Positions 8,423 to 17,703 of a DNA stretch of 64,000 nucleotides are shown here, piece by piece; the stretch's first letter is position 1; each line of letters begins with the position of its first letter. Position numbers and translations under genes: made by a program. Source of the DNA: CAVZTX01 sp963778375 (GTDB lineage: Bacteria > Chloroflexota > Ktedonobacteria > Ktedonobacterales > Ktedonobacteraceae); assembly GCA_963778375.1 (NCBI GenBank), contig CAVZTX010000034.1, forward strand, positions 62,001-126,000. The letters run 5' to 3'. Under the pieces are notes generated by a model. The model did no database searches. It saw nothing but the letters and a program-made list of their open reading frames with translations, and had not been told where the DNA came from.

Positions 8423-9639
8423 CTGGATCGTTGTGCGTGTGTGACAGTTTTTATAGGTTTATCTGGAAGAGGTTGGTTATTGCCAATAGTCGCCATGTAT
8501 GGCGAGTTTGTGCTATCGTCTGGATTAACCACAAGAACATCATTGGCAAACGGTCCGGGCAATTCGCCGACAAGTTGAACCATGTAATCCATATCGTTCA
8601 TCACGAGCATAGAATGGCTGAGACTGACGATTTGAAGCGATTGAGCAATTTGCATCAAAACGTTTTTGGTGATGCCATCGCGCTGGTCACCGACGATCCA
8701 GAAGACGACTCCATTCTGTTGGTAAATGAGTTCACTGCGCTGGCCTTTAATCCATTGGGGAACAAATCTGCCGTGCTTGACCCATTGCCCATCTACATAA
8801 ATAGATGTGGCACGGCCCATTTGATCGACTTGCAAAGGGTATGCGGAACCCGACTGCACCAGTTGATCGATATTTATTCTTGGCTTAAATTCACGGATGA
8901 TGATCTGTCCAGTGCCATTTGGTATGACATCAGGGGAGGAGAAATCATACTCTAAGTCCACAATTGGACCATCGAACATGCTCTGATCGACCTGAGGATA
9001 CAAATAGATGCCGGTCAGGCTATAGTTTTGAGGAAGCGAGCCTGGCCAGTACATCGGGAAATGCATGAGTTGATTTTGCGCGGTCGATAAACTTATTTCC
9101 TTGGGGCGGTTCCGTGTATTGTTGCTGACAGCGGAGTAGTGACGGACCATACCTGGATATTTATTGACCTGGTAGACGCCACTTGGTGCACCATGAAGCA
9201 ATATCTCAAGCCCCGAAGCGAAGGATGTACTGGTAAACGCGACTGTTACGATCATAAACAATATGAGAACGGCAGTCAAGGCAAAAACAGAACGACGTAC
9301 GGGTAGTGCTTGCATCTCGCTAATCACGGTACCCAAGGAGCCAGGACGCGAAGGGAAGAGACGACGGCGCAATTTGAGGCGACGAAAAACGCGTGCAGAG
9401 GTTTTATGTTCAAATCCATGCTCAACCGGTTGGAAGCGAGGTTCATCCGGCTCTAGCAGCGTTTGCACGAAGTAAGGCGGTAACTCTTCGTCCTGGGGAG
9501 CGAAGAGTGTATTGAGTTCTTGGACAAACTCTATATCTTCCTCGCTGAAGTCAGCAGGAATGTCCAGGTCCTGGGTAGAGAGCGATGAAAATCCACTTTC
9601 CCCACCATTTAATTCTTTTTCAAACTCGCTCATACTCAT
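8419..9639 (-). CDS. membrane anti-sigma factor-like protein
   Basis: A 406-residue protein with one transmembrane segment (residues about 118-140, FALTAVLILFMIVTVAF). The N-terminal cytoplasmic part is acidic and then strongly basic; the large C-terminal part is extracytoplasmic and resembles the DUF4367-type sensor regions of anti-sigma factors (for example GQIIIREF, and a GVVFWIVGD stretch). It overlaps the ECF sigma gene by 20 bases, the classic arrangement for a cognate anti-sigma factor. Of three clustered ATGs, 9639 is chosen because it stands five bases behind AAGGAG. No zinc-binding HxxxCxxC motif is visible, so the mode of sigma binding is unclear. Its stop overlaps the start of the peptide-binding gene. 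Confidence 0.75.
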   Translation of the reverse strand: MSMSEFEKELNGGESGFSSLSTQDLDIPADFSEEDIEFVQELNTLFAPQDEELPPYFVQTLLEPDEPRFQPVEHGFEHKTSARVFRRLKLRRRLFPSRPGSLGTVISEMQALPVRRSVFALTAVLILFMIVTVAFTSTSFASGLEILLHGAPSGVYQVNKYPGMVRHYSAVSNNTRNRPKEISLSTAQNQLMHFPMYWPGSLPQNYSLTGIYLYPQVDQSMFDGPIVDLEYDFSSPDVIPNGTGQIIIREFKPRINIDQLVQSGSAYPLQVDQMGRATSIYVDGQWVKHGRFVPQWIKGQRSELIYQQNGVVFWIVGDQRDGITKNVLMQIAQSLQIVSLSHSMLVMNDMDYMVQLVGELPGPFANDVLVVNPDDSTNSPYMATIGNNQPLPDKPIKTVTHAQRSS

Positions 9640-10300
9640 ATGCATGCTCCTTGAGCGCCTCGCGTAAGCTTTTCCGCGCCCGCCAGAGTCGGGTATCAAC
9701 TGCGTGCCTGGTTAAACCAGTTTTCGCCGCAAGTTCTTCCGTGCTGGCGAACTTAAAGTAACGCAAATAAATAAGTTGGCGGTCAAGCTCGGGCAACGTC
9801 GCCAAGGCCTGGTATAGTTCCTCTCGCCTCTCACTTTGTTCCAGCAAATGTTCCATACTGGACTCGGGATGCGGAGGAAGTGTGGCACGACTCTCATTGT
9901 CGTACCCACCCCACCCTGATGTCTTCCGCCCACTATTCCCTCCCCAACTACCATCTGATGCATTCCATTGGCGGTTTTCATCTGCTGATTGTACATTGTG
10001 GGTCTGACGCCGACATAATTGGCGACGACGATCCAAAGCGATATACTTTGCACGCATAGTTAACCATGTACGAAGCGTGCCACGCGCAGAGTCAAAGGTA
10101 TCGATCTCTTGCCAAACAGCGACAAAAAGATCATTGACGCATTCTTCGGCATCCTGCGCGACACCGATACCATCCAATACCAAACGAGTAAAGTAAAATA
10201 CTTCCCGCGAGTATCGCGATATAAGCGTTTCCAAAGCTTCAGGATCGCGTTCGCGCAACTTCAAGGCCAGCTCTTCATCCGACCAACTTTGTCGCACCAT
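9620..10300 (-). CDS. ECF-type RNA polymerase sigma factor
   Basis: A 226-residue sigma-70 family factor. Region 2 runs about residues 27-95 (SRYSREVFYFTRLVL, DAEECVNDLFVAVWQ, ARGTLRTWLTMRAKYIALDRRR); region 4 about 165-215 (LATLPELDRQLIYLRYFKFASTEELAAKTGL, AVDTRLWRARKSLREAL). The linker between them is unusually long and rich in Gly, Ser, Asn and Trp (about residues 105-145). The ATG at 10300 follows AAGGAGCAAGC. It begins an operon with the membrane anti-sigma protein and a peptide-binding lipoprotein, which suggests control by an envelope signal; the regulon is unknown. Confidence 0.93.
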   Translation of the reverse strand: MVRQSWSDEELALKLRERDPEALETLISRYSREVFYFTRLVLDGIGVAQDAEECVNDLFVAVWQEIDTFDSARGTLRTWLTMRAKYIALDRRRQLCRRQTHNVQSADENRQWNASDGSWGGNSGRKTSGWGGYDNESRATLPPHPESSMEHLLEQSERREELYQALATLPELDRQLIYLRYFKFASTEELAAKTGLTRHAVDTRLWRARKSLREALKEHAYEYERV

Positions 10301-10748
10301 GCTTGCTCCTTGCAGACCTGAGTATGTCCTTCCACTTCTCTTGCTGGCCACCCTCCAGCAAGTTGGTACCCGGTTGCATTTTACAGAACGGGTACAAGCT
10401 CTGTCCCTACTACACTAGAAGCCTCGTCGCTATTCGTCCATAGTAGGAATACCTCTTGTGGGCGTCCTGTTTGCTTATCTTCATACCTAAAATATTCCGA
10501 TATCTGCATGTTCGGCACTTATCCTTTGCTTCGCTCCTAGGAGCGAAGCGAGGAGAGGACGTACATTGAAGATACGGACAGTGGGTTAGGAACATACCTG
10601 ATCGGTGGGGCACTCACCATCCCATGAAGATATACGTTCTTTTAGAACAAAATCTCTCAAGGCAAACAATGAATTGCATCCCTACACGGAATGGTCTCAT
10701 AACAATTTTGCTTGAAAGAACGCGAAAAGTCAAGCACTTTGGGAGGTG
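10301..10748. other. intergenic region with a 22-base perfect palindrome
   Basis: No supportable gene is present between the sigma gene and the lipoprotein gene. At 10528-10549 lies a perfect palindrome, GCTTCGCTCC followed by TAGGAGCGAAGC, which reuses the GGAGCGAAG core of the scattered repeat family. The sigma promoter must lie in the first part of this region; I cannot assign it. Confidence 0.6.
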
Positions 10749-11330
10749 TTATACGTTCAGTGAGATGAATACGGTTTCTGTAGCTATTTCAGAACGGTAA
10801 AGCAGGCGAAGGCCATTTACGGCAGCGGTTGGTATTTGAAAGATGACAGTGCCATTGCGCGAGGAATTTGATGCGATAGTGCCAAAGAAACTGGTTGTGG
10901 TATTTGATTGCAATCCAAATGTGTCTCCTTCAGCACTAATCAGTTGGAAAAAACTGACCTCGTTCATGATGGATTTCGTGCCAGTATTTTTAATGGTTAT
11001 GGCTAGAACGATAGCTGTTGAGTTCACATCTGCGCCCGGCTGTTTGCTGATATTATTGAGAATGATAGTGCGGTCCGGTAGTGTGATCATTTGACTGTTT
11101 GGATTGCCACCGGAGACGGGGGTTGGAGAAAGAATGATTATAGGAACGCTGTGCGGGGGGACCGTTGCGGTAGTTTCTAGTGGTTGCCGCGATTGAGTTG
11201 GGCTTGATACTGGTAAATTAGCATTTCCTGTTGTGCTATTTGTATTTTCCTGGGTATTACAGCCAGCCAGGATGAAGAGTAACAATAGGGCGATGTACGG
11301 CATCAAGCGTTTCAGGCGTGATATAAACAT
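10749..11330 (-). CDS. lipoprotein with a DUF4352-like domain
   Basis: A 193-residue predicted lipoprotein: basic start, hydrophobic core and lipobox LAGC (Cys about residue 24), then a Ser/Thr/Pro-rich spacer to about residue 75, then a beta-rich domain with AIVLAITIKNTGTKS and the pattern of DUF4352/immunoglobulin-like extracytoplasmic domains. It should sit on the outer face of the membrane. It stands alone, with a hairpin terminator of the neighbouring operon upstream. Function unknown. Confidence 0.75.
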   Translation of the reverse strand: MFISRLKRLMPYIALLLLFILAGCNTQENTNSTTGNANLPVSSPTQSRQPLETTATVPPHSVPIIILSPTPVSGGNPNSQMITLPDRTIILNNISKQPGADVNSTAIVLAITIKNTGTKSIMNEVSFFQLISAEGDTFGLQSNTTTSFFGTIASNSSRNGTVIFQIPTAAVNGLRLLYRSEIATETVFISLNV

Positions 11331-11490
11331 GTTTCTATCCCATTTAACAATACTAGCCTAATCTCTAACGTTTACTATCATACGAAATTGATGGAAAAGG
11401 GAGAAGGCAAAAAGTATCATTTTTGAGTTCTTTAGGAGTCATTGTGGGAGATAAGGATGGATAATGTGCAAGGGCTGTTGATCTGAAGAA

Positions 11491-11511
11491 GGGCAGCCGC
11501 AAGGGCTGCCC
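11491..11511 (-). terminator. hairpin terminator of the Fe-S/FAD oxidoreductase gene
   Basis: GGGCAGCC at 11491-11498 pairs with GGCTGCCC at 11504-11511, 10 bases past the stop codon on the minus strand and followed there by TTCTTC. Similar GGGCAG-type hairpins recur elsewhere, so it may also be a repeat copy. Confidence 0.6.
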
Positions 11512-11520
11512 CTCCATTTA

Positions 11521-13332
11521 TTATTTCACGTTTATGACCGGGATTTTGGAGACGGTCCAGCGATCGTTGGGGCTGGCTACCTCGAATTGTACCATCGTGA
11601 TGGCATCGGTGGGGCAGCGTACGATACAAAGGCCACAACGGATACACTTTTCTTCGTCAATGATCATATCCGCTCCACCTGTCCAGGTCTCGGTTCCACG
11701 GTGCATGGGATCGCCCTTGACGACGCGTGAAAGCCCTTCCATGCTGATACAGTCGTATGGGCAGATGTCCACGCAACCAGAACAGAGGATACAGATAGAG
11801 GGGTCGATCATGATGTTCAACTGGCATTGCAGGCAACGACGTGCCTGCTCTACTGCTTGAGCCGGTGTATAGCCAGTTTCCGTCTCGCGGGTGTTGCTAT
11901 AACGTTCTTTCAGAGGTAAGCCAGGCATGAACTGGAATGGGATGGACTCGTAGTCGTCAACCATTCCACGACGGTAGTCGGGCAACTCTATCTCTTCCGC
12001 CGGTTCAGCAGGTTTGTCTGCGCCGCCAAGGTAGCGATTGATGGTGATCGCGGCATCACGACCATCACCGATGGCCGAGATCAGGTTGCGCGATCCCTCG
12101 GTATAGTCACCGCCCGCGAAAAGTCCGGGATAACTGGTCATCCAGGTTTCGCGGTCGATCAGGGGGACACCGTCTCTCTTACGTACTTCGAGTTTCAGTT
12201 CGTCGGCCTGCAACCAGGATGGATCGCTGTACTGGCCGAAGGCAGGGATGATGGTATCGGCCTCAATCACAAATTCGGTGCCTGGGATGGGGATAGGACG
12301 ACGGCGACCACTGGCATCGGGATCGCCTAGCTTGTTGCGAATGAGTTTGAGGCCGCTGACATGCACGCCATCATTGCTCATGACCTCAAGCTGGGTGACG
12401 AGGTATTGAAACTCGACATGCTCCAACATGGCTTCGTCGACTTCGTATTCGTCGGAGGGCATCTCTTCCTTTGAACGACGATACAGGACGTAGACTTTAT
12501 CGGCACCAAAGCGAATCGAGGTGCGACAACAGTCCATTGCAGTGAATCCACCGCCGAGGACGATTACGCGTTTGCCTATAAATGCAGGCTCACCATAGTT
12601 GGTCTTAGCTAATAGTTTGATACCATCTTCAACACCGACGAGGTCGGCACCAGGAATGATCTTGTTGTCGGGTCCCGTCAAGGGGTTTGAGATATAACAG
12701 CCGGCGGCGAGATAGACCGCATCGTACTGCTTGAGCAGGTTGGTGAGCATAACATCACGTCCAACGCGAGTATTGTTATATACTTCCACGCCCATATCCG
12801 CCATGTATTCGTCACATTCTTCATACGTGACGCTGCGCGGCAGACGCCAGACGGGGATACCATTGACCATCACACCGCCAGCGGTAGGATAGTCGTCATA
12901 GATCGTGACGGGATAGCCCATTTCACGCAGGTCACGAGCAGCAGCAAGTCCGGCAGAACCACCACCTACGATGGCTACTTTCTTGTCTTTCGTAATTGGT
13001 GGCCGCTCGGCATGGTGCCGATATTCGCGGTGATCGGCGGCGGCGCGCTTTAGCCAGCAAATCGCAATTGGCTTGCCATCAATCTTATTGCGGCGACAGA
13101 CCGGTTCACATGGACGTGCACAGGTGCGGCCAAGCACGCCCGGTACGACGTTGCATTTGCGGTTTATAAGATAGGCTTCGTCGAAACGAGCCTGAGAAAT
13201 CAAGCCTATATAGGTTGAAACATCCGTATGAGCTGGGCATCCAACCTGACAAGGAATATTTGTCTGGTACCAGTCAGGGGGAGCGATAACCGATTGGTAT
13301 CTTGGTTCCAGTTCGCTATCGGGATCAATCAT
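11521..13332 (-). CDS. GltD-like FAD/NAD(P) oxidoreductase with N- and C-terminal Fe-S domains
   Basis: A 603-residue protein of the glutamate synthase small subunit / NADPH:ferredoxin oxidoreductase type. The N-terminal cluster domain has CQVGCPAHTDV and CARPCEPVCRR (about residues 28-81). A first Rossmann motif, VAIVGGGSAGLAAARDL, binds FAD (about 119-135); a second, VIVLGGGFTAMDCCR, binds the nicotinamide cofactor (about 256-270); GLFAGGDYTEGSRN is the usual C-terminal FAD signature. Two ferredoxin-type 4Fe-4S motifs follow (CILCSGCVDICPYDC and CIRCGLCIVRCPTDA, about 520-580). It should pass electrons between NAD(P)H and a ferredoxin or partner subunit. No large glutamate synthase subunit is adjacent, so the partner is unknown. 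Confidence 0.88.
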   Translation of the reverse strand: MIDPDSELEPRYQSVIAPPDWYQTNIPCQVGCPAHTDVSTYIGLISQARFDEAYLINRKCNVVPGVLGRTCARPCEPVCRRNKIDGKPIAICWLKRAAADHREYRHHAERPPITKDKKVAIVGGGSAGLAAARDLREMGYPVTIYDDYPTAGGVMVNGIPVWRLPRSVTYEECDEYMADMGVEVYNNTRVGRDVMLTNLLKQYDAVYLAAGCYISNPLTGPDNKIIPGADLVGVEDGIKLLAKTNYGEPAFIGKRVIVLGGGFTAMDCCRTSIRFGADKVYVLYRRSKEEMPSDEYEVDEAMLEHVEFQYLVTQLEVMSNDGVHVSGLKLIRNKLGDPDASGRRRPIPIPGTEFVIEADTIIPAFGQYSDPSWLQADELKLEVRKRDGVPLIDRETWMTSYPGLFAGGDYTEGSRNLISAIGDGRDAAITINRYLGGADKPAEPAEEIELPDYRRGMVDDYESIPFQFMPGLPLKERYSNTRETETGYTPAQAVEQARRCLQCQLNIMIDPSICILCSGCVDICPYDCISMEGLSRVVKGDPMHRGTETWTGGADMIIDEEKCIRCGLCIVRCPTDAITMVQFEVASPNDRWTVSKIPVINVK

Positions 13333-13619
13333 GGGAAATTCCTTTCCTGAGCATCCAACATTCTGTATGAGCCAGGAACGCGATACGTCGGATCCTACAG
13401 CCAGAATGAGAAGCAGAGGTATGGTATTGGTTTATGTCTAGTGGTTTGTCTTTTGATCTGTATGAATTACATGTACTGTAAGGGTACATTTCTTCTCAGA
13501 TTATAGCATGAGTGGGAATAGTGGGCAAGGCGGATGGGCAAACGAGAGGGTGTAAATTCAGGTATTGCTAACGATCCCACGCATCCCGCTCCTCATGCAT
13601 GTAAGCCTGATCCTTTACT

Positions 13620-14507
13620 TTATGGACCAGAAAGAACACAACTTTTTGTCTTGTTATCCCACTCTTTTTGGACTTCGTAGGAATGGCCGTTCCAGGTTAC
13701 GTCACCTCCAGCGGAGGTGAGCTTACCGAAGTTCCAGGCACACTTGTCGCCAATTTCGTTACCAGCCGGATCGTACCAGGCGGTTCCGAGGGGGTCGGTT
13801 GCTGCCTCGTTTTGTTCATGGGAGGTGACGTTAATGGTGCTATCTGCATCAAAATCGTTATTGGGACTATGCGAAACGCCGCAGTCAGCGAGGTATGTGC
13901 CGGTATATGGCATGGCAGCATAGAGCGTATTGCCAAAGTTGCCATGATAGGCACAAAATGTACTACCAAAACATGTTGAGCTATCAATACAAAGGTTCTC
14001 TCCTTTGGCAGTGAAGACAAAGAAGACGTTGTTGAAGTTGGATGACCAACCATTGACACTCTGTGCATTTGTCACTTCTGCCTGGATCTGGCCATCTGAA
14101 AGAGTCCCCGATGGATAGGCAGTGGTATCAACCCAGGAGCCTGCCAGCACAGCACCGGTAGGGGCGGTATTGGTCGAGTCTTTGTATTGGGTATCGTTGT
14201 GATAGAGGCGGGAACTACCAATGTCACTGAAGTATTGCAGAATCAGGCTGTTGTATCTAGAGCTAACAAATGACCCGCTGGGTTCCCAGAAGATAGCATA
14301 AGCATTGGCGGTACCTTCCATGACAGGACCACCGTGATAGACAACGTTGTTACCAGCGCGTTTGGCATGAGCACTCGTTGCAAAGGGATGAGCTTTATGA
14401 GCAAGGGCTGCATTTGCGCTCGCGCTGAATGGTCGTAGGAAAGCCACTGCTACGATAGCAAGTGTTAGCAGAGGAAGGAGAGAGAGCATGATTACTCTTC
14501 GCTTCAC
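13620..14507 (-). CDS. secreted EXORDIUM/phosphate-induced-protein-like protein
   Basis: A 295-residue exported protein with a signal peptide (basic MKRR, hydrophobic core to about residue 25, then Ala-rich). The mature part has the features of the EXORDIUM (phosphate-induced protein 1) family: YHGGPVM near residue 57, GTANAYAIFWEP after it, a run of paired cysteines (CIDSSTCFGSTFC), and a TSHEQNEAATDP motif near 225 recalling a degenerate metalloprotease helix. The family is best known in plants but occurs in bacteria with complex life cycles. It stands alone; about 290 bases on its downstream side, before the oxidoreductase gene, hold nothing I recognise. Confidence 0.75.
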   Translation of the reverse strand: MKRRVIMLSLLPLLTLAIVAVAFLRPFSASANAALAHKAHPFATSAHAKRAGNNVVYHGGPVMEGTANAYAIFWEPSGSFVSSRYNSLILQYFSDIGSSRLYHNDTQYKDSTNTAPTGAVLAGSWVDTTAYPSGTLSDGQIQAEVTNAQSVNGWSSNFNNVFFVFTAKGENLCIDSSTCFGSTFCAYHGNFGNTLYAAMPYTGTYLADCGVSHSPNNDFDADSTINVTSHEQNEAATDPLGTAWYDPAGNEIGDKCAWNFGKLTSAGGDVTWNGHSYEVQKEWDNKTKSCVLSGP

Positions 14508-14661
14508 AGAGGATACCTTCTTTCAATTGAGTTTCTTGTGTGTTTGGCTGGTTGTGATTATGGAGTCGTTCCTGTAAGCACACTTATGAATATGTCTATA
14601 ACATACTTTGAAGAGCTTTGCTAGGCCTTTCTCTAGGCTTACATCCATTTTTCCTATCGAG

Positions 14662-15843
14662 TTAGCTAGGCAGTGAAGGTTTGGCTCCAATCGTCATGAT
14701 AAGTCCGGCTAGGAGTGCGGCACGAGGAGCAACGCTATTTGCTAACAGGTATTCGGAGGGGCTGTGGTCAAGACCACCGATGGGTCCTAGACCATCGAGC
14801 GCAGGTACGCCGTAGTGAGTGGCATAGCTGGCATCTGAGGCACCGCCGGTTAGCACGTGATTTATAGAGAATCCTAGCAGGTTTACGATGTGCTGTGCTT
14901 GATTCGCCAATTGTAGGGTTTTAGGAGTACGTACCATTGGCTCCTTGATGTCCGGCGACGACTCCAAGTTTAACTCTACCTCAGGGACCATGCGCTGCTG
15001 CATCATTTCGTGCCAGCGACGCTCGGTAGCAATTTTGTCATCCAAATGTAGGAAGCGTAAATCGAACTGAGCATGTGCGTAATCTGGCACGACATTCGGT
15101 ACTGTTCCACCTGCGATAACGCCTGGATTGATGGTAATACCTTCACGCCAGCCGTTGAGGCTTTGAAATTGGAGGATTTGATGAGCAAGCTCGGTAATGG
15201 CATTGCTCCCTTTTTCAGGCTCAACACCTGCATGAGCAGAGTGGCCACAGGCGGTGAGTGTGTATGTTGCGTGGCCTTTCCGGGCGCTTACGATATCGCC
15301 ATTCTCACGCGCTGCCTCTAAAACCAGAGCACCCTGGCAATGCTGGCATGCCTGGCCTATGATGTCTTTGCTATGCCGGGTATTGATCTCTTCATCGGAG
15401 ACGCAGAGAAAACGCAGTTCCCCAAACGGGCGGTAATCCAGAGCAAGCAATGCCTCGATTGCGTAAATGGCTGCAACGATGCACCCTTTCATATCGCAGA
15501 CTCCTGGGCCATAGACAGTATTTCCCTCCACGCGTACAGGGCGGGTGGCGGCAGTGCCAGCAGGATACACTGTATCGATATGGCCTAGCAAAAGTACGTT
15601 ACCGCTGCCATTTCCTTTTATTACGCCGAGCAGATCATTGCCCCATTGTTCGCGCTCGATGATGGTCACATCCATACCCATGCTTCGCATCCGAGTGCCG
15701 AGACGAGTGGCCATTTCATCCAGGCCGGACTTGGAATAGCTATCTGAGTCAATCGCGCAAAGTTCTCGCAATTCTTCGATATACTCTGGTAAATGTTGCG
15801 CAACGTAACTTTCTACGTTTTGGACGAGTGATTGTAAGTTCAT
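14662..15843 (-). CDS. M20 family metallopeptidase (carboxypeptidase G2-like)
   Basis: A 393-residue zinc-dependent amidohydrolase. Metal ligands and catalytic residues are in place: LLGHIDTVYP (His, catalytic Asp), VCDMKG (bridging Asp), VSDEEIN (catalytic Glu and ligand Glu), and a C-terminal GLDHSPSEY with the last His. A lid domain with CGHSAHAG sits in the middle. The chosen ATG (15843) follows TTGGAGAATTCATT; a start seven codons further up lacks a binding site. It would hydrolyse a peptide or acyl-amino-acid bond, likely in the cytoplasm because no signal peptide is seen. The gene is transcribed away from hutU. Confidence 0.88.
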   Translation of the reverse strand: MNLQSLVQNVESYVAQHLPEYIEELRELCAIDSDSYSKSGLDEMATRLGTRMRSMGMDVTIIEREQWGNDLLGVIKGNGSGNVLLLGHIDTVYPAGTAATRPVRVEGNTVYGPGVCDMKGCIVAAIYAIEALLALDYRPFGELRFLCVSDEEINTRHSKDIIGQACQHCQGALVLEAARENGDIVSARKGHATYTLTACGHSAHAGVEPEKGSNAITELAHQILQFQSLNGWREGITINPGVIAGGTVPNVVPDYAHAQFDLRFLHLDDKIATERRWHEMMQQRMVPEVELNLESSPDIKEPMVRTPKTLQLANQAQHIVNLLGFSINHVLTGGASDASYATHYGVPALDGLGPIGGLDHSPSEYLLANSVAPRAALLAGLIMTIGAKPSLPS

Positions 15844-16034
15844 AATGAATTCTCCAATGGCCAATAGATCAGGCCCTACAGTGACTGATAAGAAGTTTCC
15901 TCAATAAATCAGGCTAGATGAGCGGTATAAATTGACCCCTCTATTGTTATACGGGTGAGGATAGAAGAGAGGATGGCGGTTGTCAAGATGGGTGCGATAA
16001 AATGTAGCATGTAATAGAAAGGAGCAATGAGGCA

Positions 16035-17703
16035 ATGGCACAGAATGAAACCGGACCGCGCACCGTTCGCGCACCAAGAGGAACAACACTCTCTTGCAAA
16101 GGCTGGCAGCAGGAAGCTGCTTTGCGTATGCTGATGAATAACCTGGACCCGGATGTGGCCGAGAATCCGGCCGAACTTATTGTGTATGGAGGCATTGGCA
16201 AGGCAGCGCGCAATTGGGAATGTTTCGACCGCATCGTCGAGACGCTCAAAAACCTGGATGAAGACGAAACCCTGCTCGTGCAGTCGGGCAAGCCGGTCGG
16301 CGTGTTCAAAACCCATCCTGACGCTCCGCGCGTGCTCATCGCCAACTCCAATCTCGTACCGCATTGGGCAACCTGGGAGTATTTCCGTGAACTCGACCGC
16401 AAGGGGCTGATGATGTACGGCCAGATGACAGCGGGCTCGTGGATTTACATCGGCAGCCAGGGTATCGTGCAAGGGACGTATGAAACCTTCGTAGAAATGG
16501 GCCGCCAGCATTTCGACGGCGACTTATCCGGCAAATGGATACTGACTGCGGGTTTGGGAGGGATGGGCGGTGCGCAACCACTCGCTTCGACAATGGCAGG
16601 CGCCTCCATGCTTGCCGTTGAGGTAGACCAACAACACATTCAGCGCCGTCTGGATACCGGCTACTGCGATACAATCGCCAGTACGCTGGACGAGGCGCTC
16701 GATCAGATCCGCGAAGCAACTAATCTCAAACAACCGCTCTCCATTGGACTGCTGGGCAATGCGGCTGACATCTATCCCGAACTGGTACGCCGGGGGATTA
16801 AGCCGGATATGGTCACTGATCAAACGTCTGCGCATGATGTCCTGAATGGGTATATCCCTGCCGGCTTGAGCCTTGCGGAAGCGGCGGAACTGCGCCAGCG
16901 TGACCCTGAAGGCTATGTCGAGCGCGCGAAGGAATCGATTGCGAAGCAGGTGCGCGCCATGCTGGAGTTCCACCATCAGGGCATTCCGGTCGTCGATTAC
17001 GGCAACAACCTTCGGCAGGTGGCGTATGAGGCGGGTGTGACAAATGCGTTTGATTATCCCGGCTTTGTACCCGCGTATATCCGCCCGTTATTCTGTCGTG
17101 GCATCGGCCCGTTCCGCTGGGTAGCGCTCTCCGGCGACCCGGAAGACATTTATAAAACCGATGCCAAAGTAAAGGAACTGATCCCGGATAACCCGCATCT
17201 GCACCGCTGGCTGGATATGGCGCGCCAGAAAATCCATTTCCAGGGGTTGCCTGCCCGTATCTGCTGGGTTGGACTTGGCGAACGCGCAAGGCTTGGGCTG
17301 GCGTTCAATGAAATGGTCGCCAAAGGGGAACTCAGCGCGCCGATAGTCATTGGCCGCGACCACCTCGATTCCGGCTCAGTCGCAAGCCCCAACCGCGAAA
17401 CCGAAGGGATGAAGGACGGCTCCGACGCGGTATCGGACTGGCCGCTGCTCAATGCCCTGCTCAACTGCGCGAGTGGTGCGACCTGGGTAAGTTTCCATCA
17501 CGGCGGCGGCGTCGGCATGGGATTTTCGCAACATGCCGGGCATGGTTATCGTGGCTGACGGCACGAAGGAGGCGGCAAAACGCCTGGAGCGCGTGCTGAC
17601 CAACGATCCCGCCTCTGGCGTCATGCGCCACGCCGACGCGGGCTACGAAGAAGCTATCGAATGTGCCAGGGAAAAGGGACTCAATCTGCCGATGGTTTTT
17701 TAA
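16035..17703 (+). pseudogene. hutU: urocanate hydratase, one frame break near the C-terminus
   Basis: The coding sequence matches urocanase (second step of histidine degradation, urocanate to imidazolonepropionate) across its whole expected length of about 555 residues: YGGIGKAARNW near residue 51, LLVQSGKPVGVF, NLVPHWATW, the NAD-binding TAGLGGMGGAQPLA near 176, FCRGIGPFRWVALSG, and GDSDA-like GSDAVSDWPLLNAL. At about 17535-17542 an extra base changes the frame (QHAG then HGYRG-stop); dropping one base restores MVIVADGTKEAAKRLERVL through NLPMVF-stop at 17703. The gene appears GC-richer than its neighbours. No other hut gene is intact here. Recent decay and assembly error are both possible. 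Confidence 0.9.

Noticed and set aside
10410..10613. 67-codon frame on the minus strand in the intergenic region before the sigma operon
   Set aside because: Contains the palindromic repeat, has no ribosome binding site and no protein-like pattern.
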